A stretch of 5,623 nt of DNA from Chloroflexota bacterium (lineage in GTDB: Bacteria > Chloroflexota > Anaerolineae > Anaerolineales > DRKV01). Of this stretch, positions 1 through 5,450 are shown piece after piece. Below the pieces are notes generated by a model. It made no database searches. It saw nothing but the letters and a program-made list of their open reading frames with translations, and was not told the DNA's origin. The position numbers and the translations under genes are program-made. The stretch covers positions 1-5,623 of the forward strand of contig DRKV01000136.1 of the NCBI GenBank assembly GCA_011051635.1, given 5' to 3'. How positions within the stretch are numbered: position 1 is the first letter of the stretch; the number at the start of each line of letters is the position of its first letter.

Positions 1-30
1 GCGGCCAGTTCTGGCCGCCGCCTGTTTTTT
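1..30 (+). terminator. Edge hairpin, possible intrinsic terminator
   Basis: Bases 1-18 form a perfect inverted repeat (GCGGCCAG, TT, CTGGCCGC). A six-T run follows at 25-30, with six bases (CGCCTG) between stem and T run. Read on the plus strand this resembles an intrinsic terminator for a gene left of the window, although the T tract is not flush with the stem. It also lies just past the stop of the leftward LCP gene, so it may end that transcript if a T tract on the minus strand lies beyond the window edge. The stem may extend further left, which cannot be seen. Confidence 0.5.
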
Positions 31-65
31 GTGGTGGTGTCTCCCCGGGTTTGCGTTTTCGGCGC

Positions 66-1214
66 TCAAGGAACGCTGTTCAGCGCCTGGCGCATCACCT
101 CCAGCACGGCCTCCCGGATGGGCAGAAGCACCTGCGCCCCGCTGGTCGGCACGGTATAGGGAATCACCTGCTGCGGCCCGATGTAATACGACTGGATGTT
201 CCCGCTCTGCCCTACCGCCTTCGCCAGCGGGAGCAAGGGCTGGATGTCGGCCAGGGTCAGGTCGGTGAAGACGTTGTTTTGGTAGAGGGCGAAGAGTTCC
301 GGGGCGCGCTGGATGGCGTTCAAACTCAGCAGGCGGTAGAAGATGGCCTCCAGCACCTCCTGCTGGCGGCGGGTGCGGTCAAAATCGCTGCTGGTGTAGC
401 GCGAGCGCACGTACCACAGGGCGGTTTCGCCGTCCATGTGGACGAGGCCCGCCGGGACGCTGTACGTTCCGTAGCCGTCGCGGTGGTCGCTCAGCGGCAC
501 GGCCACCTGCACATCAATCCCCCCCAGACTGTCCACCACGCTTTGGAAGGTGAACAGGTTGATACGCACGTAATGGTCGGGGCGCACCCCGAAGTTGTAC
601 TCGAAGGTTTGCGCCAGAGCGTCGAAACCTCCCCAGGCCAGGGCCGTGTTGATGCGCTGCACCGTCCAGCCGGGGATGTACACGTACAGGTCGCGGGGGA
701 AAGATGTCAGGTGGGCGCTCTGGCGGGCGGGGTCAATCGTCAGCAGGACGATGGTATCGGTGCGGAAGCCCCCTTCATAAGGGCGCTGGTCGGAACCCAG
801 CAAGAGGATGTTGATTTGCCCTTCGGGCTGGGGCAGCAACCCTGCCGGCGGAGGTATCTCCACCGCGGGCCACACAATCGGGCCGGGGTAATCTCCCCAT
901 GCTTTCCCGCTGCCGGGGGAAAGGGTCACATCGGGGGTGGGGCTGGGCAGCGGTGTGGGGAGCAGGGTGGCCGTGAGCGCCTGGGGGCGGAAAGGGGTCG
1001 GGGTGGCGGTGGCATCCGGCGGCACGGTGACTAATGGCCCGCGGGCTGCCACGACGCGGGCTGCCGGTCCGCCGCCTGCCAGGGGGACGAAGAGGAGCGG
1101 CAGGTTGCAGGCGACCGTGGTCAACAAAGCCGCTCCTGCCAGCCATGCCAGCCAGCGTGTCAGGGCGTGGGCGTTGGCAGGATGACGAGGGTTGGGCTTG
1201 GGGTGGGAGTCCAT
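66..1214 (-). CDS. LytR-CpsA-Psr (LCP) family protein
   Basis: This 382-aa protein belongs to the LCP family, membrane-anchored phosphotransferases that move glycopolymers from lipid-diphosphate carriers onto peptidoglycan outside the cell. Residues 20-48 form a hydrophobic anchor, followed by a Pro/Thr-rich spacer (about 62-130). The catalytic domain runs from about 133 to 290. Visible family motifs are LLLGSDQRP (137-145), RTDTIVL (151-157), FPRDLYV (172-178), a glycine-bearing SLGGIDV (229-235), DGETALWYVRSR (261-272) and DRTRRQQEV (279-287). The Arg and Asp residues in these motifs normally bind the lipid diphosphate and Mg2+. The ATG at 1214 lies inside the preceding LysM gene (55-nt overlap) and has no clear Shine-Dalgarno. 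A CTG codon at 1163-1161, overlapping the LysM stop as CTGA, is an alternative start directly before the anchor. A C36 preceded by TVA is not a convincing lipobox. Family assignment is firm; the polymer and acceptor are unknown. Confidence 0.93.
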   Translation of the reverse strand: MDSHPKPNPRHPANAHALTRWLAWLAGAALLTTVACNLPLLFVPLAGGGPAARVVAARGPLVTVPPDATATPTPFRPQALTATLLPTPLPSPTPDVTLSPGSGKAWGDYPGPIVWPAVEIPPPAGLLPQPEGQINILLLGSDQRPYEGGFRTDTIVLLTIDPARQSAHLTSFPRDLYVYIPGWTVQRINTALAWGGFDALAQTFEYNFGVRPDHYVRINLFTFQSVVDSLGGIDVQVAVPLSDHRDGYGTYSVPAGLVHMDGETALWYVRSRYTSSDFDRTRRQQEVLEAIFYRLLSLNAIQRAPELFALYQNNVFTDLTLADIQPLLPLAKAVGQSGNIQSYYIGPQQVIPYTVPTSGAQVLLPIREAVLEVMRQALNSVP

Positions 1215-1513
1215 GTGCTGGTTGACGTCGGCGCGGGGGTGGCGGTTCCCTGCGTTGGCGTTGGGGTGGCCGTGGGTGTGAAGGTGGGCGGGGGCGTTGT
1301 GGCTGCCACGGTCGGCGTGGGCGTTTCTGCCGTCGGGGAGATTGTTTCGGAAGGCGTGGGCGTGAAGGTCGGCACGGGCGTCCCCGGGGAAGCGGTTGAG
1401 GTGGCGGGGGGCGTCCAGGTGGGGGTTGGCGGAATCGTTGTAAGGGTAGGGGTATTCGTGGGCGCGGGAGCCGCCGTAAAGGTAGCCGTGAGCGGCAGAG
1501 GGGTACGGGTGGG
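1160..1513 (-). repeat. Low-complexity Thr/Pro-coding tract
   Basis: The 3' third of the LysM gene encodes residues 200-316, a degenerate run of TPTP, PTFT and TSTS units that forms an extended, probably wall-spanning tail. On the plus strand it reads as GTGGGCGTGG-like DNA. Because of its composition, all the alternative frames stay open for long distances here, which creates several false ORFs. The 3' end of the tract also contains the start of the LCP gene in another frame. Length variation between strains through slippage would be expected but cannot be seen from one sequence. Confidence 0.8.
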
Positions 1514-2110
1514 TACGTTGGGGACGTAGAGGCGTTGTCCGGCGCGGATGTAGGTGCTGTTTCCCAGGCAATTTGCCCATTGCAGGGTGCTTACTTCCAC
1601 CCCGAAGGCCAATCCGATGCGGAACAAATTCTCGCCGGGCTGTACGGTGTAGAAGACCCAGCCGGGGGGCGGGCCGCACTGCGCCGCGGCGGGCTGAGTG
1701 GGCGAGGCATCGGGGGCGGGGGGGACGTACAGCAACGCGCCCGCCGGGATGCTCTTGCCGCGCAGGCAGTTGGCGTCTTTGAGGGCCGGCACGCTGATGC
1801 CGTATTCCTGCGCCAGGGATTCCAGGGTCTCTCCGCTCTGGACGGTGACGCCTATCCATCCGGCTGGCGGCGGGCAGGATGCCGGCGGCGGGACGGTTGC
1901 TGTGGGGAGCAGGGTCTCCGGAGTAGGTGTGTCCGCTCCCGGTGTGAGCAGGACGGGGGATGGAAAAGTGAGTAAGGACTGGGTGGGACTGGGGTGGGGG
2001 GCGAGGGCGGAGCGGTTCTCGTGCAACGCGGTGAACGTGCCGCCCAGCACCAGGAGAAGGGAGAGCAGCGAGAACAACAGACCGGTGTAAGGAGAAGGGC
2101 GCTTGGACAT
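1160..2110 (-). CDS. Membrane-anchored protein with two LysM domains and Thr/Pro tail
   Basis: This 316-aa protein has a short basic N-terminus and one hydrophobic segment (about 10-29) that fits an uncleaved anchor or signal sequence. A Pro/Thr linker follows, then two LysM domains at about 85-130 and 150-197. Each has the GW..(Y/V)TVQ.GE.L..(I/L)A..(F/Y)G(I/V) core and ends in LYVP. LysM modules bind N-acetylglucosamine-containing glycans such as peptidoglycan, so the protein probably contacts the wall outside the cell. Both modules carry a Cys pair with the same spacing (C79-C115 and C145-C181). The last 117 residues are almost entirely Thr, Pro, Ala and Ser, with no catalytic domain. The ATG at 2110 starts 7 nt after the sensor stop codon. 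A weak AAGG lies only 2 nt before the ATG, so translational coupling to the sensor gene is likely. The more upstream in-frame ATG at 2239 lies inside the sensor gene and would spoil the N-terminal anchor. Binding or scaffolding is the inferred role. Confidence 0.88.
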   Translation of the reverse strand: MSKRPSPYTGLLFSLLSLLLVLGGTFTALHENRSALAPHPSPTQSLLTFPSPVLLTPGADTPTPETLLPTATVPPPASCPPPAGWIGVTVQSGETLESLAQEYGISVPALKDANCLRGKSIPAGALLYVPPAPDASPTQPAAAQCGPPPGWVFYTVQPGENLFRIGLAFGVEVSTLQWANCLGNSTYIRAGQRLYVPNVPTRTPLPLTATFTAAPAPTNTPTLTTIPPTPTWTPPATSTASPGTPVPTFTPTPSETISPTAETPTPTVAATTPPPTFTPTATPTPTQGTATPAPTSTSTWTPTPSPTLVILPTPTP

Positions 2111-2117
2111 GACCTTT

Positions 2118-4436
2118 TCAGGCGCTGGCTTGTTCGTGTTCCCCTGCCAGCGGCAGCAATACGCTGAAGGTGGCGCCGATGCCCTCCTGGCTGTCCACCC
2201 ACAGGCGTCCGCCCTGGTTCTCGACGAGGGTCTTGGCAATCGTCAGCCCGGTTCCCTTGTCCCCCAACCCGGGGATGGGCGTATTCTCCGAGCGGTAGAG
2301 ACGGGAGAAGACGCGCGGTAAATCGTCAGGATGGATGCCGCCGCCCTGGTCGCTGACTTGCAGCAGGACGAATCCCGGTTCACTCTCCGCGTCGCGTTCC
2401 AGGCGGATGCGGAAAGTAACCTCCCCTTCTTCGGGAGTTGCCAGGGTAGCGTTCTGCAAGAGGTGGAAAAGCGCCTGCTGCAAAGATTCCTGGTCGGCAG
2501 TGAGAGCGGGCAAGTCTCGGGGTAAATCCAGCCGCAGGGCGATGTTCTTCTCGCGCATCAATGGCCCGGCCGCGGCCAGGGCTTTGTCCACCACCCGGTT
2601 GAGGGGTACATTGGGCTGGATGAGCGTCTGCGGCGGTTTCCCGACAGTGACGATTTGAATCAGGTCTTCAATCAGCGTCCCCATGCGCTCAATGGAAGCG
2701 CGAATGCGCTCCAGGAATTTACGTTGCAAAGCCCCCAAAATGCCGACGGATTCTCCCAGCAGCAGGTCGGTGTACCCCAGAATGGAAGACATGGGCTGCC
2801 GCAACTCCTGCGCCAGGCTGGTCAGCGCCTGCCGCTGCTCATCCGTCACCGGCTCGCTTTTCTGGGCTAGCAAGGCGCGCCGGTCGGCCTCGGAGAGCAA
2901 TTGCTGCAAGCGGGCGACCTCGCTGAGCGCTGAGCGCAGTTCTCTCTCCAGTTGGGATACCTGCCCGTTGCCGGATGGCTGGCCGCGAAGTTGGGCCAGA
3001 TTTTCCTGGAGGGCGCGGTTTTCCTCTTGCAATTTGCGGATGACCGCCTGGGCAGTTTCCTGCGCTTCCAGGAGCGCCTCCAGACTCCCTTCGGGCGGCT
3101 CCCGGTGTTGCCGGGCGGTTGCCGCTTTGAGGGCGGCCATCTCCTTCTCCAGGCGCTGGCGCGCAGTCTCCGCTTCCCGATGCCCTCGTTGGGCCTCTTC
3201 CAGTCTTGCCTGCATGGCCTGGATGCTTTTTTCCATCGCTTGCAGGCGGCGGCCCTGGGCTTCTCGTTCTCCCAGCACTTGTCCTGCTCGTAGAAGCAGG
3301 GCTTGTGCTGTCTGGCTCCAACTTTGCCCGCGGGAAAACAAAACCAGCCCCATTTGAACGGTATCGTCCGGAGAGACCACGGGAACGGCGAGTAAGTGGC
3401 TGCCCGAAGCGTTCAGGTGCTGCCACAAAGTGTGCAAGTCTGTTGAGGTGCTGCTGGCGGGCAAGCGGAGAGGGCGTTTGCGGCGCAGGGCGTTGTTCAG
3501 GATGGGGATTTCACCAACGGAGAGCGTGCCTCCGGGCGCAAAAGCATCTTCTCCTCGCTGGTAACTGCAAACCATCTGCCAGGTCTGCTCCTCCGCGGGG
3601 AGCAAAATCCCTACCGCGTCGGCCTCGAAGAATCCTGCCAAGGCGCGGGCCAGCAGACGGTGGCGTTTTTCGGAGGGCAAGTTGTCTTGTTGCAAACCCA
3701 GCCAGTTTTCCCAGGCAGCAGTGATGTCTTCTCGGACTTGCGATGCCGTGCGGGTTTTCACCGAAATGGCAGCGATGAAACGTTGGGAGAGGGTAATCAG
3801 CAAGGGATAGGCAGCCATCTGGGCCGCGCGTACCGCTCCGGGCAAGTTGCTGTTTGGCAGAGGCGCGATGAGATGCGTCAGGTGGCCTGCCATGCTCAGC
3901 CCCAGCATTCCCAGCCCTGTAGCCCACTGATTGGGGTGGCGGACAATCAAAAGGAAACTGCCGGATACCAGTATCGCCAGCGTGAGAATTTCCCATGCCA
4001 AATCGAAGGTGCTTCCGTTGTAAGCGCCCTCGGCGCCTCCCCAGGCCAGGTTGAGCAGGAAAATCACTACCACGAACAGGCCAAAGAACCCTGCGGCAGT
4101 ATCCGCGCGTTGCTCAGGCTCAGGGTATGCCCACAACCAGACGATGAGCAGCGCCCCCAGCGCGGTGACCAGCCTATCCAGGGCGGGCAGCCAGAGCGGG
4201 GAATCCAACCACCCCTGGGCGGCGATGAGAGCCCCTCCGAAGAGCAGCAAGCGCAATCCCAACAGGGCGCTCAGCCCCATCAACATCCGGCGCGCCGGGG
4301 GGGATGGGCGCGTGCGCCACAAAGTCAGCGCGCCTTGCAAGGCCCAGGCCACCGAAAAAGCCACCACCAGGTGGTAGGCCATGCTCCCCGGCGGCGTGGT
4401 GAGGATGGTTAGAATTTGCTCAAAAAAAGATGCCAT
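2118..4436 (-). CDS. Membrane sensor histidine-kinase-like protein lacking the H-box histidine
   Basis: This 772-aa protein has about six or seven membrane segments (roughly 21-40, 52-73, 86-103, 115-132, 148-166, 171-190 and 205-225). A GAF-like sensor domain follows (about 240-390), then a long coiled coil (about 390-525), a HisKA-type dimerisation helix pair (about 531-595) and a HATPase_c domain (about 645-763). ATP-binding motifs look intact: N-box LLQNA with N662, G1 DQGGGI with D696, an F-box-like FSRLYR, and G2 GLGDKGTGL (723-731). The H-box reads SLAQELRQPMSSILGYTDLL in place of the usual SHELRTP form, so the phospho-acceptor position 543 is Gln (codon CAG, 2810-2808) and no His occurs between 530 and 656. 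Conventional autophosphorylation is therefore unlikely. The ATG at 4436 follows GAAGGG with 10-nt spacing and an extended -10 promoter. It is the first gene of a run with the LysM and LCP genes, so envelope sensing is inferred. No response regulator lies in the window. Confidence 0.9.
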   Translation of the reverse strand: MASFFEQILTILTTPPGSMAYHLVVAFSVAWALQGALTLWRTRPSPPARRMLMGLSALLGLRLLLFGGALIAAQGWLDSPLWLPALDRLVTALGALLIVWLWAYPEPEQRADTAAGFFGLFVVVIFLLNLAWGGAEGAYNGSTFDLAWEILTLAILVSGSFLLIVRHPNQWATGLGMLGLSMAGHLTHLIAPLPNSNLPGAVRAAQMAAYPLLITLSQRFIAAISVKTRTASQVREDITAAWENWLGLQQDNLPSEKRHRLLARALAGFFEADAVGILLPAEEQTWQMVCSYQRGEDAFAPGGTLSVGEIPILNNALRRKRPLRLPASSTSTDLHTLWQHLNASGSHLLAVPVVSPDDTVQMGLVLFSRGQSWSQTAQALLLRAGQVLGEREAQGRRLQAMEKSIQAMQARLEEAQRGHREAETARQRLEKEMAALKAATARQHREPPEGSLEALLEAQETAQAVIRKLQEENRALQENLAQLRGQPSGNGQVSQLERELRSALSEVARLQQLLSEADRRALLAQKSEPVTDEQRQALTSLAQELRQPMSSILGYTDLLLGESVGILGALQRKFLERIRASIERMGTLIEDLIQIVTVGKPPQTLIQPNVPLNRVVDKALAAAGPLMREKNIALRLDLPRDLPALTADQESLQQALFHLLQNATLATPEEGEVTFRIRLERDAESEPGFVLLQVSDQGGGIHPDDLPRVFSRLYRSENTPIPGLGDKGTGLTIAKTLVENQGGRLWVDSQEGIGATFSVLLPLAGEHEQASA

Positions 4437-4459
4437 GGCAGGTTTTCCCTTCGCACCAA

Positions 4460-4468
4460 ATTATAGCA
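4460..4468 (-). promoter_or_regulatory. Extended -10 promoter for the sensor-LysM-LCP run
   Basis: On the minus strand the bases read TGCTATAAT, a perfect -10 hexamer with the TGn extension. No good -35 hexamer lies 16-18 nt upstream, which is tolerated by extended -10 promoters. A start point near 4453 would leave a leader of about 17 nt carrying GAAGGG (4452-4447) before the ATG at 4436. Confidence 0.7.
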
Positions 4469-4471
4469 TGT

Positions 4472-4483
4472 CCGCATTTGCGG
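4472..4483. promoter_or_regulatory. Perfect 12-bp inverted repeat in the sensor promoter
   Basis: CCGCA-TT-TGCGG is a perfect palindrome that starts 6 bp upstream of the -10 hexamer and occupies the spacer and -35 zone of the sensor promoter. The position suits an operator or activator site. The arms are short, so chance is possible. Confidence 0.35.
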
Positions 4484-4526
4484 CAGGATGGCGGAAGGAT
4501 GACATCTCCATGATTATGGAAGGATG
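4482..4526. repeat. Three GGAAGGATG-like direct repeats and a small inverted repeat
   Basis: GGCAGGATG (4482-4490), GGAAGGATG (4493-4501) and GGAAGGATG (4518-4526) recur in the divergent intergenic region. A perfect inverted repeat, TCCAT-GATT-ATGGA, lies at 4507-4520. They sit upstream of the sensor promoter and could bind a regulator, but no family of sites is recognised. Confidence 0.35.
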
Positions 4527-4597
4527 CATTCCCTCGGTTGCAAGTGTCGCGCCAGTTTTTTAAGGTACTCTTTCCCCAACAAATTCCGTTGCCAAGG

Positions 4598-4625
4598 TTG
4601 ACAAATCAAAAATTCCGAGTACAAT
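4598..4625 (+). promoter_or_regulatory. Sigma70-type promoter of tRNA-Leu
   Basis: A consensus -35 TTGACA (4598-4603) is followed by a 16-bp spacer and -10 TACAAT (4620-4625). The tRNA 5' end at 4637 lies 11 bases past the -10, leaving a 5' leader of only a few nucleotides. An AAATTCCG direct repeat (4581-4588 and 4610-4617) brackets the -35. Confidence 0.85.
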
Positions 4626-4636
4626 ACCCTGCGCAT

Positions 4637-4721
4637 GCCGAAGTGGCGGAACAGGCAGACGCGCTGCGTTCAGGGCGCAGTTCCCATTACGGGAGTGTGG
4701 GTTCGACTCCCACCTTCGGCA
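4637..4721 (+). tRNA. tRNA-Leu(CAG)
   Basis: This 85-nt class II tRNA folds cleanly. The acceptor stem is GCCGAAG/CTTCGGC. The D stem is GCG/CGC. The anticodon stem is CTGCG/CGCAG with loop TTCAGGG, giving anticodon CAG at 4671-4673. A long variable arm (TTCCCATTACGGGAGT) follows, then a T stem GTGGG/CCCAC with loop TTCGACT. The discriminator is A4721. The next bases are CAG, so CCA must be added after transcription. The leucine anticodon, long variable arm and discriminator A agree. It decodes CUG leucine codons. Confidence 0.97.
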
Positions 4722-4724
4722 CAG

Positions 4725-4752
4725 AAAAAGTCCTCGTGCGAGGGCTTTTTTT
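4725..4752 (+). terminator. Intrinsic terminator of tRNA-Leu
   Basis: AGTCCTCG pairs with CGAGGGCT across a UG turn (one G-U pair). The stem is preceded by AAAA and followed directly by seven T residues (4746-4752). It starts only a few bases after the tRNA 3' end, so tRNA-Leu is probably a single-gene transcript. Confidence 0.88.
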
Positions 4753-4777
4753 GTTTGCGGAGACGCATCGCGGGGAA

Positions 4778-4842
4778 AGGTCTCCGAGATTTCGGCGCAA
4801 GTTGCGCTGCGCGGGGGCACGCCGGTAAAATCTCGGAGGTCT
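4778..4842. repeat. Stem-loop element with inverted-repeat ends
   Basis: CTCCGAGATTT (4782-4792) is perfectly complementary to AAATCTCGGAG (4828-4838). Pairing extends outward to 4778/4842 with two wobble pairs. It also extends inward, after a 3-base bulge, through CGGC/GCCG (4793-4796 and 4821-4824). A second small stem, GCGCAA-G-TTGCGC (4795-4807), competes inside. The element occupies most of the gap between the tRNA-Leu terminator and the septum gene promoter. No poly-T directly follows it, so it is not a simple terminator. A dispersed palindromic or MITE-like repeat, or a structured RNA, would fit. Confidence 0.55.
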
Positions 4843-4885
4843 CGCCAAGCCTGTTGTGCAAATCCGCCCGAAGCCGTTTTTTTGT

Positions 4886-4914
4886 TTGCCAGCCTGGGCC
4901 GGATGCGGTATTAT
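4886..4914 (+). promoter_or_regulatory. Promoter of the septum gene, predicting a leaderless mRNA
   Basis: The -35 TTGCCA (4886-4891) matches consensus at 5 of 6 positions. After a 17-bp spacer the -10 TATTAT (4909-4914) also matches at 5 of 6. Seven T residues at 4877-4883 lie just upstream and could act as an AT-rich UP element. A start about 7 nt past the -10 falls on the A of the ATG at 4921. Confidence 0.68.
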
Positions 4915-4920
4915 CAAGGC

Positions 4921-5295
4921 ATGAAGAGCAAACTCAAATATGCCCTGATTGCGATAGGACTGGCTATTTTGGTCGTGTTGCTCAGCGATTTCAACGCTCG
5001 CATCGCCGAGTTGAATCGTTTGCGCCGGGAACACGAGCAGGTTGCCACGCAATTGGCTGGTATGCAGGGAACCCAGGCGGCCTTGCAAACCCAGATTGTC
5101 TACGCCACCTCGGATGCCGCCGTCCTGGAAAACGCTTATGAGGAGTACCGGATGGTGCGGCCAGGTGATGTCCTGGTGGTTCCTCTGGCTGCGGAGACCG
5201 CGACCCCCACGCCCGTCGTGTCCGCTGCCAGCGAGCCGGTGACACATGCTCCCTGGGAATACTGGTTTGCGCTCTTCTTTGAGGAAACCCCTTGA
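4921..5295 (+). CDS. FtsB/DivIC-like septum formation initiator protein
   Basis: This is a small bitopic membrane protein of 124 aa. A basic N-terminus (MKSKLKY) precedes one membrane helix (about 8-22). A charged coiled-coil stretch follows (about 26-60, including RIAELNRLRREHEQ). Then comes AYEEYRMVRPGDVLVVPL (72-89), which matches the characteristic end of FtsB/DivIC proteins (A.E.L..VRPGE..V). Those proteins form the divisome complex with FtsL/DivIB-type partners and help activate septal wall synthesis. It is longer than a typical family member of about 90-110 aa. The extra part is a TPTP linker and an aromatic end, PWEYWFALFF (111-120). The ATG at 4921 is chosen because the -10 box ends 6 nt before it; the in-frame ATG at 4903 lies upstream of the predicted start of transcription. 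AAGG sits only 1 nt before the ATG, too close to act as a Shine-Dalgarno. The stop codon overlaps the next promoter. Confidence 0.85.
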   Translation: MKSKLKYALIAIGLAILVVLLSDFNARIAELNRLRREHEQVATQLAGMQGTQAALQTQIVYATSDAAVLENAYEEYRMVRPGDVLVVPLAAETATPTPVVSAASEPVTHAPWEYWFALFFEETP

Positions 5296-5320
5296 CGAAA
5301 GCGTCCCGGCGTGCTAGAAT
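5292..5320 (+). promoter_or_regulatory. Sigma70-type promoter of tRNA-fMet
   Basis: The -35 TTGACG (5292-5297), 17-bp spacer and extended -10 TGCTAGAAT (hexamer TAGAAT at 5315-5320) make a strong promoter. The -35 contains the TGA stop of the septum gene (5293-5295). Transcription would begin near 5327, giving a 5' leader of roughly 19 nt before the tRNA. Confidence 0.85.
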
Positions 5321-5345
5321 ACCGCCCGCTCGGAAAACATAACGT

Positions 5346-5417
5346 TGCGGGGTGGAGCAGTGGCAGCTCGTCGGGCTCATAACCCGAAGGTCGCAGGTTC
5401 GAGTCCTGCCCCCGCTA
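5346..5417 (+). tRNA. Initiator tRNA-fMet(CAU)
   Basis: This 72-nt tRNA has an acceptor arm TGCGGGG/CCCCGCT, D stem GAGC/GCTC with a minimal 7-nt loop, anticodon stem TCGGG/CCCGA with loop CTCATAA (CAT at 5378-5380), variable loop AGGTC, and T stem GCAGG/CCTGC. Three features mark it as the initiator: the first acceptor pair is not Watson-Crick (U1-U72), three successive G-C pairs close the anticodon loop, and the D stem has an A11-U24 purine-pyrimidine pair. The discriminator is A5417. The following bases are CCT, so a full CCA is not encoded. Confidence 0.95.
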
Positions 5418-5423
5418 CCTGAA

Positions 5424-5440
5424 AAGGGGACCATCCCCTT
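5424..5440 (+). other. Hairpin in the tRNA-fMet 3' trailer
   Basis: AAGGGGA and TCCCCTT form a perfect 7-bp stem with a CCA triloop, 6 nt after the tRNA 3' end. No T run follows, so it is not a terminator alone. Its 5' strand can also pair with the loop of the next hairpin. Confidence 0.6.
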
Positions 5441-5450
5441 GCAGTATGAC

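Noticed and set aside
51..1034. Long plus-strand open frame opposite the LCP gene (327 codons)
   Set aside because: It is antisense to a gene with clear LCP motifs, shows no recognisable domain, and is explained by GC-rich codon composition.
1097..1108. Possible lipobox (TVAC, C36) making the LCP protein a lipoprotein
   Set aside because: The -3 residue is Thr rather than Leu/Val/Ile and the hydrophobic stretch continues past the Cys, so a membrane anchor fits better.
1167..1529. Plus-strand Val/Gly repeat ORF (GVGVGV-like)
   Set aside because: It is the reverse complement of the Thr/Pro-coding tail, not a gene.
1215..1859. The LCP reading frame stays open upstream, which could suggest a 597-aa protein
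   Set aside because: The extension is His/Pro/Arg/Asn-rich low complexity produced by reading the Thr/Pro tract out of frame, and it would bury the membrane anchor in mid-protein.
4538..4861. Several open frames crossing the tRNA-Leu gene, including a minus-strand SRTHTPVMGT peptide
   Set aside because: This is the well-known false peptide produced by translating a tRNA-Leu gene; the tRNA structure and terminator explain the region.
4877..4883. T7 run as a terminator tail for the palindromic element
   Set aside because: It lies about 38 bp past the 3' arm with no stem directly before it; it fits better as an AT-rich tract upstream of the septum gene -35.
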